From Sphingobacteriales bacterium (GTDB lineage Bacteria > Bacteroidota > Bacteroidia > Chitinophagales > Chitinophagaceae), in the NCBI GenBank assembly GCA_023251235.1, contig JAHEZE010000011.1, positions 1 to 48,793 of the forward strand: a stretch of 48,793 nt of DNA, in the 5' to 3' direction. Below the pieces are notes generated by a model. That model was given only the letters and a program-made list of their open reading frames with translations. It did not search any database and was not told where the DNA came from. Positions within the stretch are counted from its first letter, which is position 1, and every line of letters starts with the position of its first letter. Below are positions 17,084 through 25,732 of this stretch, one piece after another. Made by a program: the position numbers and the translations under genes.

Positions 17084-17561
17084 AATTATCGAATCGAAAA
17101 TTTTTTTGCTCAAGGAACTTCAAAGTAGGATACGGCAATGGCGGTTGCTGGGTAAAACCATTGCATTTACCAATGGTTGTTTTGATATTTTACACAGGGG
17201 TCATATTTATTCACTTTCACAGGCTGCAAAAGAAGCGGATATACTGATTGTCGGAATTAACTCTGATAAATCAGTAAAAAAATTAAAAGGGAATAACCGC
17301 CCGGTGGTTGATGAATATTCCAGGGCAATTATACTGGCATCTTTGGTCTTTGTAGAGGCAATAATTATTTTTGAAGAAGAAACTCCACTTGAACTAATTA
17401 AATCTATAAAGCCAGATGTGCTTGTAAAAGGCGGAGATTATAAGATAGAGGAGATTGCCGGTGCCAAAGAGGTTATTGCATCAGGAGGAAGGGTTGTGCT
17501 GAATCCAATTTTGGAAGGTTATTCAACTTCAGCAATATTAAAAAAGCTTTCAGGGAGCTGA
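17070..17561 (+). CDS. rfaE2: D-glycero-beta-D-manno-heptose 1-phosphate adenylyltransferase (HldE C-terminal type)
   Basis: A 163-residue stand-alone nucleotidyltransferase. G36-C-F-D-I-L-H-R-G-H45 is the cytidylyltransferase-like GxFDxxHxGH motif, and GINSDKSVKKLKG plus KGGDYK match the heptose-phosphate members. It makes ADP-heptose for LPS core together with a separate kinase (HldE N-terminal or HldA), not present here. The start is a TTG overlapping the previous gene by 14 bases; no in-frame ATG precedes the catalytic motif, so TTG is forced. Overlap implies translational coupling with the flippase-like gene. Confidence 0.85.
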   Translation: MKHPEIIESKIFLLKELQSRIRQWRLLGKTIAFTNGCFDILHRGHIYSLSQAAKEADILIVGINSDKSVKKLKGNNRPVVDEYSRAIILASLVFVEAIIIFEEETPLELIKSIKPDVLVKGGDYKIEEIAGAKEVIASGGRVVLNPILEGYSTSAILKKLSGS

Positions 17562-17643
17562 TTTCCCTTAAGTCCAAAAATTTATATCTTTCTTTCGTTC
17601 TGTTCCTTAATTTTATCTGTAACAGACCAATATTTAAGACTAT

Positions 17644-19734
17644 ATGGCTTCGGGTAAACATAAAACCATATTCAGGGATGTAAGCTGGCTTTCTTTTAAT
17701 GCCCGGGTATTACAGGAAGCTGCCGATCCAACAGTACCGCTTCGCGAACGAATCCGTTTTCTTGGTATTTTTTCCAACAATCTGGATGAATTTTTCAGGG
17801 TAAGAGTAGCTGCTTTAAAAAGGATGATCGGGTTTGGTGAAAAGGCTAATATGCATCTTGAAAGTAATCCACAGGAAATCATTGATGATATACAGATGAC
17901 GGTATTGAATCATCAAAGCGAATTTAACCGCATCTGGGAGGGAATAATAAATGAATTAAAAAATGAAAAAATATTTATTATTAAAGAAAATGAACTCAAT
18001 AAGGAACAACAATCCTTTGTGCGGAATATTTATGAAGATGAAGTGAGTACCAACGTAATTCCCCTGATGATTGAAAGTATTCCGAATTTTCCTTCATTAA
18101 GAGATAAATCAATTTACCTGGCTGTAGTGATGTGGAAAAAAGACAGTGCTTTAAAAAAGAAATATGCATTGATCGAAATTCCTGCAGTTTTGAGTCGCTT
18201 TGTTTTACTTCCCACTCCCCGCCCGGATGAGAACCATATTATTTTAATAGAAGATATCATCCGGTTCAACCTGCCTGATATATTTTCTTTTTTTGGTTAC
18301 GATCAATATGCTTCGCACATTTTTAAAGTAACCCGTGATGCAGAATTTGATATTGATAATGATATTCATACTTCGATCATCCAGAAACTTGAAAAAGCAT
18401 TGAAAAACCGAAGGAAGGGGAAACCGGTTCGCTTTGTATATGATCGTGAAATGGATCCCGGTATGCTGGAGTATCTTATCCGCCGTTTGAATCTTTCAAA
18501 ACGTGATAACCTGATTCCCGGAGGAAGGATACATAATTTCAGAGATTTTATGGATTTTCCTGAACAGATTTTCAAAGTAAAAAGTCAGCGGAGAAAGCCC
18601 TTTACACATCCTGCTTTAGTGGATGGTAAAAGAGTTACTGATGTGGTCATGGAAAAAGATATCATGCTTCATTTCCCTTATCAGTCTTTTGATCCGGTGA
18701 TCGATTTACTTCGGGAAGCTGCCATTGACCCTGATGTTACCACTATTAAAATAACTGGTTACAGGCTGGCTTCACAATCAAAAATTATTAATGCATTGAT
18801 TAATGCCGTGCGGAATGGCAAGCAGGTTGTTGTAATGCTTGAATTAAGAGCACGGTTTGATGAAGAAGCTAATTTAGAGTGGAAAGAAAGACTGGAGGAA
18901 GAAGGCGCTAAAGTATTTATTGGCATTCCCGATATGAAAGTGCATGCAAAAATCTGCATTATTAAAAAGAAGCTTCAGGATAAAACCCTTCAGTATGGTT
19001 TTGTAAGTACCGGAAACCTGAATGAAAAGACGTCTAGAATTTATGCCGATCACTGTTTGCTTACAAGCGATAAACATATTATGTCCGATATAAACAGGAT
19101 TTTTAATTTTATTGAGCAACCAGGGTTGGGAACCCAGTATCTTAAAGAATGTTCAATGATTGTGCCGAGTCCTGCCATTATCCGGAGAAAATTATTTAAC
19201 CTGATTGATACTGAAATTAAAAACGCAAAAGCCGGGAAACCGGCTTCTATGATCTTAAAAATGAACTCACTTTCAGATGAGTCATTAATTATGAAACTTA
19301 ATGAAGCGGCTAAAACAGGAGTAGAGCTTCACCTGGTCATCAGGGGCGTTTTCTGCATGCGTTCTCAAAGTAAAAAGTATAAAAAACCTGTTAATGCGAT
19401 CAGTATTGTTGATGAATACCTTGAGCATGCAAGGGTGTGGGTGTTTCATAACAATGGTAAAGAAAAGGTTTATATATCTTCAGCCGATTGGATGGTGCGG
19501 AACCTCGATCACCGGGTAGAAGCATCCTGCTTGATCACCAATCAGCAGATAATTGATGAATTAAAAGATATTCTGAATATTCAGCTCAACGATAATGTGA
19601 AGGCAAGAAGATTAAATAATGTATTGAGCAATGAATATATCACGAGCGGAAGAAAAAAAGTTCGCTCACAGGTGGAAACATATAAATATCTCTATAAAAA
19701 AACACAAATAACTGTTGAGACTGGCAGCAATTGA
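17644..19734 (+). CDS. ppk1: Polyphosphate kinase 1
   Basis: A 696-residue PPK1 that reversibly polymerises the gamma phosphate of ATP into inorganic polyphosphate. The N domain begins with DVSWLSFNARVLQEA at residues 8-22 (typical YRELSWLxFNxRVLxEA). The two HKD-like phospholipase-D-type motifs contain H434 (KVHAK), the autophosphorylated histidine, and H623 (DHRVE), matching E. coli His435 and His592. FHNNGKEKVYISSADWM lies in the second. Length agrees with the family. The exopolyphosphatase gene starts 20 bases before this stop, so synthesis and breakdown are co-expressed. Confidence 0.97.
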   Translation: MASGKHKTIFRDVSWLSFNARVLQEAADPTVPLRERIRFLGIFSNNLDEFFRVRVAALKRMIGFGEKANMHLESNPQEIIDDIQMTVLNHQSEFNRIWEGIINELKNEKIFIIKENELNKEQQSFVRNIYEDEVSTNVIPLMIESIPNFPSLRDKSIYLAVVMWKKDSALKKKYALIEIPAVLSRFVLLPTPRPDENHIILIEDIIRFNLPDIFSFFGYDQYASHIFKVTRDAEFDIDNDIHTSIIQKLEKALKNRRKGKPVRFVYDREMDPGMLEYLIRRLNLSKRDNLIPGGRIHNFRDFMDFPEQIFKVKSQRRKPFTHPALVDGKRVTDVVMEKDIMLHFPYQSFDPVIDLLREAAIDPDVTTIKITGYRLASQSKIINALINAVRNGKQVVVMLELRARFDEEANLEWKERLEEEGAKVFIGIPDMKVHAKICIIKKKLQDKTLQYGFVSTGNLNEKTSRIYADHCLLTSDKHIMSDINRIFNFIEQPGLGTQYLKECSMIVPSPAIIRRKLFNLIDTEIKNAKAGKPASMILKMNSLSDESLIMKLNEAAKTGVELHLVIRGVFCMRSQSKKYKKPVNAISIVDEYLEHARVWVFHNNGKEKVYISSADWMVRNLDHRVEASCLITNQQIIDELKDILNIQLNDNVKARRLNNVLSNEYITSGRKKVRSQVETYKYLYKKTQITVETGSN

Positions 19735-20611
19735 TATTGGTAGTAACGCAGCAAGACTTCTTATCTCCGATGTAAAACCCGGTACACAGGGCAAAATGGA
19801 ATTTATTAAAGCAGCCCTTGTAAGAGTTCCTCTCCGGCTTGGCTTTGACGTATTTGATAAAGGAGAAATTTCTCCGGGGAAGATTGAGAAGATGATTAAA
19901 ACACTGAAAAGCTATAAACTTCTCCTGGAGGTCTACGAAGTGAAGTATATTAAAGCCTGTGCTACTTCTGCTATGAGGGAGGCGGCTAATTCTAATGAAA
20001 TCATTAAAAGAATAAAAACGGAAACCGGTATTGAAATTAAAATTGTTTCCGGTCAGGAAGAAGCATCGCTTATTTATGAAAACCATGTGGCAGAAAATCT
20101 TACAAAGGAGGAATCTTACCTTTATATAGACGTGGGCGGCGGCAGCACGGAACTTACTTTTTTCAGTGATGGAAAACTGGTTTTCAAAGAATCATTCAAT
20201 ATCGGAACTATCAGGTTAATAAAAAATCAGGTTGGCGAAGCACTGTGGGATGAAATGAAAGAATTTATCAAAGAAAAAACCAAAGGATACCATCATGTAA
20301 CCGCCATCGGCTCTGGTGGCAACATCAATAAAATATTTTCGCTTTCAAAACGAAAAGAAGGAAAACCTCTGCCACTTGATTTATTGAAAGAATATTATAA
20401 AGAGTTCAGTAATCTTTCTGTTTCGCAACGCATCTCTTTATTTCATCTTCGGGAGGACAGAGCGGATGTAATAGTTCCTGCACTTTTAATTTATTTAAAT
20501 ACAATGCGCTGGGCAGATGCTGAGGAGATATTTGTTCCAAAGATCGGTCTTGCAGATGGTCTGATACATACACTTTATGAAGAAGTAAGACTAAAAGAGA
20601 TAGAAGTTTGA
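19715..20611 (+). CDS. ppx: Exopolyphosphatase/pppGpp phosphohydrolase (Ppx/GppA), short form
   Basis: A 298-residue ASKHA-fold phosphatase, the two-domain short form without the C-terminal HD-like region. The phosphate loops are D7-x-G-S-N11 (AIDIGSN) and D139-V-G-G-G-S, with GSGGNINKI near residue 200. Members release phosphate from polyphosphate ends or from pppGpp. The TTG start overlaps the ppk1 3' end by 20 bases; the family N-terminus begins exactly there and no better start exists. The adjacent ppk1 makes the polyphosphate substrate the likelier one. Confidence 0.9.
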   Translation: MRLAAIDIGSNAARLLISDVKPGTQGKMEFIKAALVRVPLRLGFDVFDKGEISPGKIEKMIKTLKSYKLLLEVYEVKYIKACATSAMREAANSNEIIKRIKTETGIEIKIVSGQEEASLIYENHVAENLTKEESYLYIDVGGGSTELTFFSDGKLVFKESFNIGTIRLIKNQVGEALWDEMKEFIKEKTKGYHHVTAIGSGGNINKIFSLSKRKEGKPLPLDLLKEYYKEFSNLSVSQRISLFHLREDRADVIVPALLIYLNTMRWADAEEIFVPKIGLADGLIHTLYEEVRLKEIEV

Positions 20612-20644
20612 TTTTATATACTTTTAGGTTTCAATTGCAATCAA

Positions 20645-21460
20645 ATGTCAGTAAACAAGGAAGTAAAAAAGATAACAACCAATACACTCCAAAAAATGAA
20701 GGTAGCGGGAGAAAAAATTGCTATGTTGACTGCTTATGATTTCTCTTTTGCAAAAATTTTTGATTCAGCCGGAATCGATGTAATACTGGTTGGTGATTCA
20801 GCTTCGAATGTAATGGCTGGACATGAAACCACACTGCCCATTACTATGGAACAGATGATCTATCATGCCTCGTCAGTAATCCGTGGCATAAATCGTTGTC
20901 TTGTTGTGGTAGATCTTCCTTTTGGTTCTTATCAATCCAATTCTGACATAGCCCTGGCTTCTGCTATACGTATTATGAAAGAAACCGGCGCCCATGCTAT
21001 CAAACTTGAAGGTGGTGAAGAGGTAATTGAATCCGTTAAAAAAATTGTTTCCGCGGGCATCCCGGTAATGGGCCACTTAGGATTAACTCCTCAATCCATT
21101 TATAAATTCGGGACATACAATGTAAGAGCAAAGGAGGATGAAGAAGCAAACAAACTTCGTCGTGATGCCAAATTGCTGCAAAAAGCCGGATGCTTTACCA
21201 TTGTGCTTGAAAAAATACCAGCCTCATTGGCAAAAGAGGTTTCAGAAAATTTAACGATCCCAACCATTGGTATCGGGGCAGGTATGTATTGCGATGGCCA
21301 GGTATTGGTGATGCATGATATGTTAGGTATTAATACAGAATTCAAACCAAGATTTCTCCGGCAGTATCTGAATTTGCACGAGCAAACAACCAAAGCAGTT
21401 CAGCATTATATCAGTGATGTAAAAAATAAAGACTTCCCCAATGAAAACGAGCAGTACTGA
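20645..21460 (+). CDS. panB: 3-methyl-2-oxobutanoate hydroxymethyltransferase
   Basis: A 271-residue TIM-barrel enzyme that transfers a hydroxymethyl group from methylene-THF to ketoisovalerate, giving ketopantoate. V49-G-D51-S52 is the metal- and substrate-binding motif in [21 protein letters not shown], followed by KLEGGEE near residue 121, GHLGLTPQS near 142 and the catalytic Glu in ITIGIGAG-like TIGIGAG. Typical length. It follows ppx by 33 bases; panC, which uses the product after reduction by PanE, is upstream on the same strand. Confidence 0.96.
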   Translation: MSVNKEVKKITTNTLQKMKVAGEKIAMLTAYDFSFAKIFDSAGIDVILVGDSASNVMAGHETTLPITMEQMIYHASSVIRGINRCLVVVDLPFGSYQSNSDIALASAIRIMKETGAHAIKLEGGEEVIESVKKIVSAGIPVMGHLGLTPQSIYKFGTYNVRAKEDEEANKLRRDAKLLQKAGCFTIVLEKIPASLAKEVSENLTIPTIGIGAGMYCDGQVLVMHDMLGINTEFKPRFLRQYLNLHEQTTKAVQHYISDVKNKDFPNENEQY

Positions 21461-21510
21461 ATGACTGTCTGCGTTTCTTTGTTCGTATCTTGCGGCCTCA
21501 ATTTATGATT

Positions 21511-23037
21511 ATGCAGGATTTTCTGAAAATACTTAAAATAAAAGTTGAGAATGACGGATGTTCTACCGGACTTCATTGGATCCAAAGCAAAAAAGAAAAA
21601 ATAAATTCCTTTTCTCCTGTAGATGGAAAGTTGATTGGCTCAGTTACTGCAGCTGATGATGAAGCATACGAAGCGGTGTTAAAAAAAGCGGAAGAAGCTT
21701 TTGGACATTGGAGATTAAATCCTGCTCCCAGGCGTGGTGAAATTGTGAGACAAATCGGTGAAGCATTACGACATTATAAAGAACCTCTTGGCAAACTGGT
21801 TTCTTATGAAATGGGAAAAAGCTTACAGGAAGGATATGGTGAGGTTCAGGAAATGATTGACATCTGTGATTTTTCAGTTGGTCTTTCAAGACAATTATAT
21901 GGTTTAAATATGCACAGCGAAAGACCCGGGCACAGAATGTATGAGCAGTGGCACCCGCTTGGTATTGTTGGAATTATTTCTGCATTTAATTTTCCAGTAG
22001 CAGTTTGGAGTTGGAACTGTATGCTTGCATTGGTATGTGGTGATGTCTGCATATGGAAACCTTCCGAGAAAACTCCAATATCTGGCATAGCCTGCCAGCA
22101 TATCATTGCAGAAGTATTTGCAAAAAATAATGTACCTGATGGAGTTTGTTGTCTTGTATCAGGAGGCCGTGATGTGGGTGAATGGATGGCAAATGACCAT
22201 CGTGTTTCTTTATTGTCTGCAACAGGATCCACAAGAATGGGTAAAGCAGTAGGAGCCGCCGTCGGCGCCAGGTTAGGAAGGGCTTTGCTTGAGTTAGGAG
22301 GAAACAACGCTATTATCATTTCAAAAGATGCAGATATTGATATTGCCATCCGTGGATCTATATTCGGAGCTGTTGGCACGGCAGGCCAGCGATGTACCAG
22401 TACAAGGAGACTTATTATTCAGGAAGAAGTATATAATAAAGTAAAAGAAAAACTGGTAGCAGCTTATAAGCAATTAAGAATCGGGAATCCTCTTGATGAA
22501 AATAATCATGTTGGACCGCTTATTGATAAAGATGCAGTAGCAATGTATGAGTCTGCAATCGAACAATGTAAAAGCGAAGGAGGAAAATTTATTGTTGAAG
22601 GAGGTGTTTTAAAAGGTGATGGATACGAAAGTGGTTGTTATGTTAAGCCTTGTGTTGCAGAAGTAAAACCAGACTTCGACATTGTACAAAAAGAAACTTT
22701 TGCACCAATTCTTTATTTATTAAAATATAAAGCGATGGATGATGCTATTGCCATTCAAAACGGAGTACCCCAAGGTTTGTCTTCTGCTATCATTACGAAT
22801 AACCTGAGAGAAGCCGAACTTTTCCTTTCCGTTGCTGGCAGTGATTGTGGAATCGCAAATGTCAATATTGGGACCAGTGGCGCTGAAATTGGCGGGGCAT
22901 TTGGTGGAGAAAAAGAAACCGGCGGTGGCCGGGAAAGCGGCAGCGATGCATGGAAAAATTATATGCGCCGTCAGACCAATACCATCAATTACAGCAATAA
23001 TCTGCCTTTAGCACAAGGAATTAAATTCGACATCTGA
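21511..23037 (+). CDS. ALDH7-type aldehyde dehydrogenase (alpha-aminoadipic semialdehyde dehydrogenase-like)
   Basis: A 508-residue NAD-dependent aldehyde dehydrogenase. The catalytic thiol is C295 in GTAGQRCTSTRR, the general base E261 in LELGGNN; both motifs match the ALDH7/antiquitin group, as does the C-terminal AEIGGAFGGEKETGGGRESGSDAWK. Antiquitins oxidise alpha-aminoadipic semialdehyde in lysine breakdown. I place the start at ATG 21511 (MQDFLKIL); earlier in-frame TTG 21490 and ATG 21505 would add only 7 or 2 residues. It stands alone with no other lysine-degradation gene nearby, so the substrate is inferred from family only. Confidence 0.9.
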   Translation: MQDFLKILKIKVENDGCSTGLHWIQSKKEKINSFSPVDGKLIGSVTAADDEAYEAVLKKAEEAFGHWRLNPAPRRGEIVRQIGEALRHYKEPLGKLVSYEMGKSLQEGYGEVQEMIDICDFSVGLSRQLYGLNMHSERPGHRMYEQWHPLGIVGIISAFNFPVAVWSWNCMLALVCGDVCIWKPSEKTPISGIACQHIIAEVFAKNNVPDGVCCLVSGGRDVGEWMANDHRVSLLSATGSTRMGKAVGAAVGARLGRALLELGGNNAIIISKDADIDIAIRGSIFGAVGTAGQRCTSTRRLIIQEEVYNKVKEKLVAAYKQLRIGNPLDENNHVGPLIDKDAVAMYESAIEQCKSEGGKFIVEGGVLKGDGYESGCYVKPCVAEVKPDFDIVQKETFAPILYLLKYKAMDDAIAIQNGVPQGLSSAIITNNLREAELFLSVAGSDCGIANVNIGTSGAEIGGAFGGEKETGGGRESGSDAWKNYMRRQTNTINYSNNLPLAQGIKFDI

Positions 23038-23271
23038 TCACCTGATGGCTTTTTAACTCTATGGCCGGTCGATATTTCTATTTTTTTCCCGGGTAATTAA
23101 TAATGATAAGAACTGTTAAAATCTTCTGAATAATAAGCAGGGATTTATCTAAACTTCTTTTTAAAAGAATAACAAACCCATAGTATTATTGTCATACTCA
23201 GATAATATTTTATGGAAGGTTTCAGTTATTTTTACAGAGTATGCAATTTTGCAATTACTAAATTGATTTAA
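23038..23271. other. Intergenic region before the subtilase
   Basis: A 234-base AT-rich gap between the ALDH stop and the subtilase start. I see no gene, clear terminator or convincing TAnnTTTG promoter. A GCAATTTTGC stretch lies about 27 bases before the start codon but lacks the TA of a -7 element. Confidence 0.4.
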
Positions 23272-24972
23272 GTGAATAAGATCCCCAAATTCTTTTTACT
23301 GCTTACAATTGCGTTTAGTTTATTTCTGAATGTCATTGCACAAACTGATATAAAAGAACCATTGCCTAATGGCTGGTACCTAAAAGACCAGAAAGAGACA
23401 GGCATATTTGGAATAAGCCTGGATAAAGCATACCAGTTTGTAAAAAATAAAAAAAGTAAACTGGTTATTGTCGCAGTCATCGACGGCGGAGTGGATACAC
23501 TGCATGAAGACCTGAAAGAAATTTTGTGGCACAATCCAAAAGAAATACCCGGCAATGGAATTGATGATGATAAAAACGGATATGTGGATGATATTTATGG
23601 ATGGAATTTTCTTGGGGGTAAAGATGGACGCAATGTAACTGTGGAATCATTGGAAAGAGACAGAGTGTATCACCAATACAAAAGCAGGTATGAAGGAAAA
23701 AGTATTAATCCGGATTCTTTATCAAAAGACGAACTTCCCTTATATGAAATGTGGAAGAAAGCCAAAGATGAATTATTTAAAGATGACGGCGAAGGCGGAT
23801 TAGACCTGGCTCTTATGAAAATGGCATATCAGAATATGACAAAAACTGATAGCATACTTCAAAAAGCTCTGGGCAAGACAGTGTACACCGGAAAAGAACT
23901 TGAAAAATTTACACCAGCAGAAGATAGATTGAAAAGAGCAAAAGAAGCTTTGTTAGAAATGATGGAGGCTACCGGAGGCCTTGAAACCTCTAATAAAGAA
24001 TTTAATGAAGGATTTAGAGATTATCTTGACCAGGAACAACGTAAAGCGGATGCAAAAGAAAAAGCCCCGAAAAATTTCCGGGATGAAATAGTGAAAGACA
24101 ATTACAATGATATCTCCGACCGGTATTATGGTAATAATAATGTATTTGTTGATGATAAAGCAGCCTTTCACGGCACGCATGTTACAGGAATCATTGGGGC
24201 GAAAAGAAACAATAAAATAGGTATTGATGGTATTGCTGATAATGTAAAGATTATGATGATTCGCGCAGTTCCCGATGGAGATGAACATGATAAAGATATT
24301 GCACTGGCAATTCGGTACGCCGTGGATAATGGTGCACAGGTTATCAATATGAGCTTTGGTAAATATTTTTCACCAGAAAAGAAGTGGGTGGATGAAGCTA
24401 TTCAATATGCACAGTCAAAAAGTGTTTTATTAGTTTCGGCTGCCGGTAATGAAGCCTTTAATGCGGATTCCATCATACATTTTCCCGAGAAAAAATTAAA
24501 TAATGGGAAAATTGTGACCAACTGGATATCCGTTGGTGCCAGTGGCGATCTATCTATTGACCAATATATGTCCGATGGTACCATTTATCATTCCCTCCCA
24601 GCTTATTTTTCTAATTATGGAAAGGATGATGTTGATGTATTTGCGCCAGGAATGAAAATCTATTCCACAATAACAGGGGGCAATGCATATGGCAATGCCC
24701 AGGGTACCAGTATGGCTTCTCCGGTAGTAGCAGGTATGGCCGCTCTTATTTTGTCTTATTATCCAACACTGAGCGCAGAGCAGGTAAAATATGCTATTGA
24801 AAAATCTGCTGTGGCCCCCTTATACAAGGTAAATATACCCGGAACTGAAAAAGTAGTTAACATGTCAGACCTATGTAAATCCGGCGGAGTGGTGAATGCG
24901 TATGAAGCTATAAAACTTGCGGCTACCCTAAAAGGAGAACGAGGAACTGGCAATAACTTGAAACCTTTCTGA
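23272..24972 (+). CDS. Secreted S8 family serine peptidase (subtilase)
   Basis: A 566-residue exported subtilisin-like peptidase. A signal peptide (NKIPKFFLLLTIAFSLFLNVIAQ) is followed almost directly by the catalytic domain. The triad is D71 (VIDGGVDT), H300 (FHGTHVTG) and S480 (GTSMASPVVAG). The 229 residues between Asp and His are far more than in subtilisin: a charged, helical insertion (about 115-285, rich in Lys/Glu/Asp) splits the domain, as in a Bacteroidota S8 subgroup. The GTG start at 23272 is forced by an upstream in-frame TAA at 23269. The protein ends shortly after the domain, with no C-terminal sorting domain. A strong terminator follows. Confidence 0.92.
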   Translation: MNKIPKFFLLLTIAFSLFLNVIAQTDIKEPLPNGWYLKDQKETGIFGISLDKAYQFVKNKKSKLVIVAVIDGGVDTLHEDLKEILWHNPKEIPGNGIDDDKNGYVDDIYGWNFLGGKDGRNVTVESLERDRVYHQYKSRYEGKSINPDSLSKDELPLYEMWKKAKDELFKDDGEGGLDLALMKMAYQNMTKTDSILQKALGKTVYTGKELEKFTPAEDRLKRAKEALLEMMEATGGLETSNKEFNEGFRDYLDQEQRKADAKEKAPKNFRDEIVKDNYNDISDRYYGNNNVFVDDKAAFHGTHVTGIIGAKRNNKIGIDGIADNVKIMMIRAVPDGDEHDKDIALAIRYAVDNGAQVINMSFGKYFSPEKKWVDEAIQYAQSKSVLLVSAAGNEAFNADSIIHFPEKKLNNGKIVTNWISVGASGDLSIDQYMSDGTIYHSLPAYFSNYGKDDVDVFAPGMKIYSTITGGNAYGNAQGTSMASPVVAGMAALILSYYPTLSAEQVKYAIEKSAVAPLYKVNIPGTEKVVNMSDLCKSGGVVNAYEAIKLAATLKGERGTGNNLKPF

Positions 24973-24995
24973 TTCGTTAATAAATAATATTTAAC

Positions 24996-25019
24996 CTCTG
25001 CAATTAGCAGAGATTTTTT
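24996..25019 (+). terminator. Rho-independent terminator after the subtilase
   Basis: A perfect stem CTCTGC/GCAGAG (24996-25001 with 25007-25012), loop AATTA, then six Ts, 24 bases after the subtilase stop. Confidence 0.8.
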
Positions 25020-25138
25020 ATGTTGCCGGCTTTTGCACTACTATCAGCATTTGTTGCGACGCTCCGTTTATCTTACTGTTCCCTGGTCAGCTCCTAAAAA
25101 TAATTGTAACTTCCACGCCTAAACTTTAAACTAAGCTT

Positions 25139-25648
25139 ATGCCACGCCCCGATCTTACCAGAGTTCCTGAATTCTATCACAATTATATTAACCAGGTAAA
25201 AGAAGAGGATCTGATGAATGCATTAAAAAGTAATACATCAGCTTTTCTTTCATTTATGAAATCAATACCAATTGAAAAACATGATTACCGGTATGCAGAA
25301 GGCAAATGGACCATCAGGGAACTGCTTCAGCATTTAATAGATACAGAAAGAGTATTCTGTTATCGTGCTTTACGTTTTGCGAGAAAAGATAATACCCCCC
25401 TTCCAGGCTTTAATGAAAATCTTTTTGCTGCCAATGCAAAGGCAGATAAAAGAAAATGGGTTGACCTGATAATTGAATTTGAAGCGGTAAGAAAGTCGAC
25501 AGAAATTCTTTTTAATTCTTTTGATGAAGAACAGTTGGAATCGTCAGGGATTTCAAATAACCATCCAATTTATGTTCTTGCAATTGGTTTCATTTGCGCA
25601 GGACATTGCAATCACCACATCAATATAATTAAGGAAAGATACTTGTGA
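25139..25648 (+). CDS. DinB-family four-helix metalloprotein
   Basis: A 169-residue DinB/YfiT-like protein. The histidine pattern fits the family's metal site: H in LLQHLIDTERVFCYRA near residue 59, and the C-terminal GHCNHHINIIKERYL near residues 155-169, which supplies two more. WTIRELLQHL is the common DinB signature. Relatives include thiol-dependent transferases (bacillithiol, mycothiol), but many are uncharacterised, so no reaction is given. It is a single gene converging on the tail-specific protease, with a terminator-like inverted repeat between the two. Confidence 0.82.
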   Translation: MPRPDLTRVPEFYHNYINQVKEEDLMNALKSNTSAFLSFMKSIPIEKHDYRYAEGKWTIRELLQHLIDTERVFCYRALRFARKDNTPLPGFNENLFAANAKADKRKWVDLIIEFEAVRKSTEILFNSFDEEQLESSGISNNHPIYVLAIGFICAGHCNHHINIIKERYL

Positions 25649-25664
25649 TAAAGATCTCACAAAG

Positions 25665-25732
25665 CCACGCAGAATACTAAGAAGATTAAAACTGGTGTTG
25701 AATTTTTCTTTGTAACTCAGTGGGTTTTTTTT
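25665..25732 (+). terminator. Imperfect inverted repeat and T-run between convergent genes
   Basis: The left arm (25665-25683, CCACGCAGAATACTAAGAA) and right arm (25706-25723, TTCTTTGTAACTCAGTGG) are imperfectly complementary and are followed by eight Ts. It probably terminates the DinB gene. The CACAAAG/CTTTGT flavour resembles degenerate intergenic repeats found in many Bacteroidota genomes. Confidence 0.5.
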
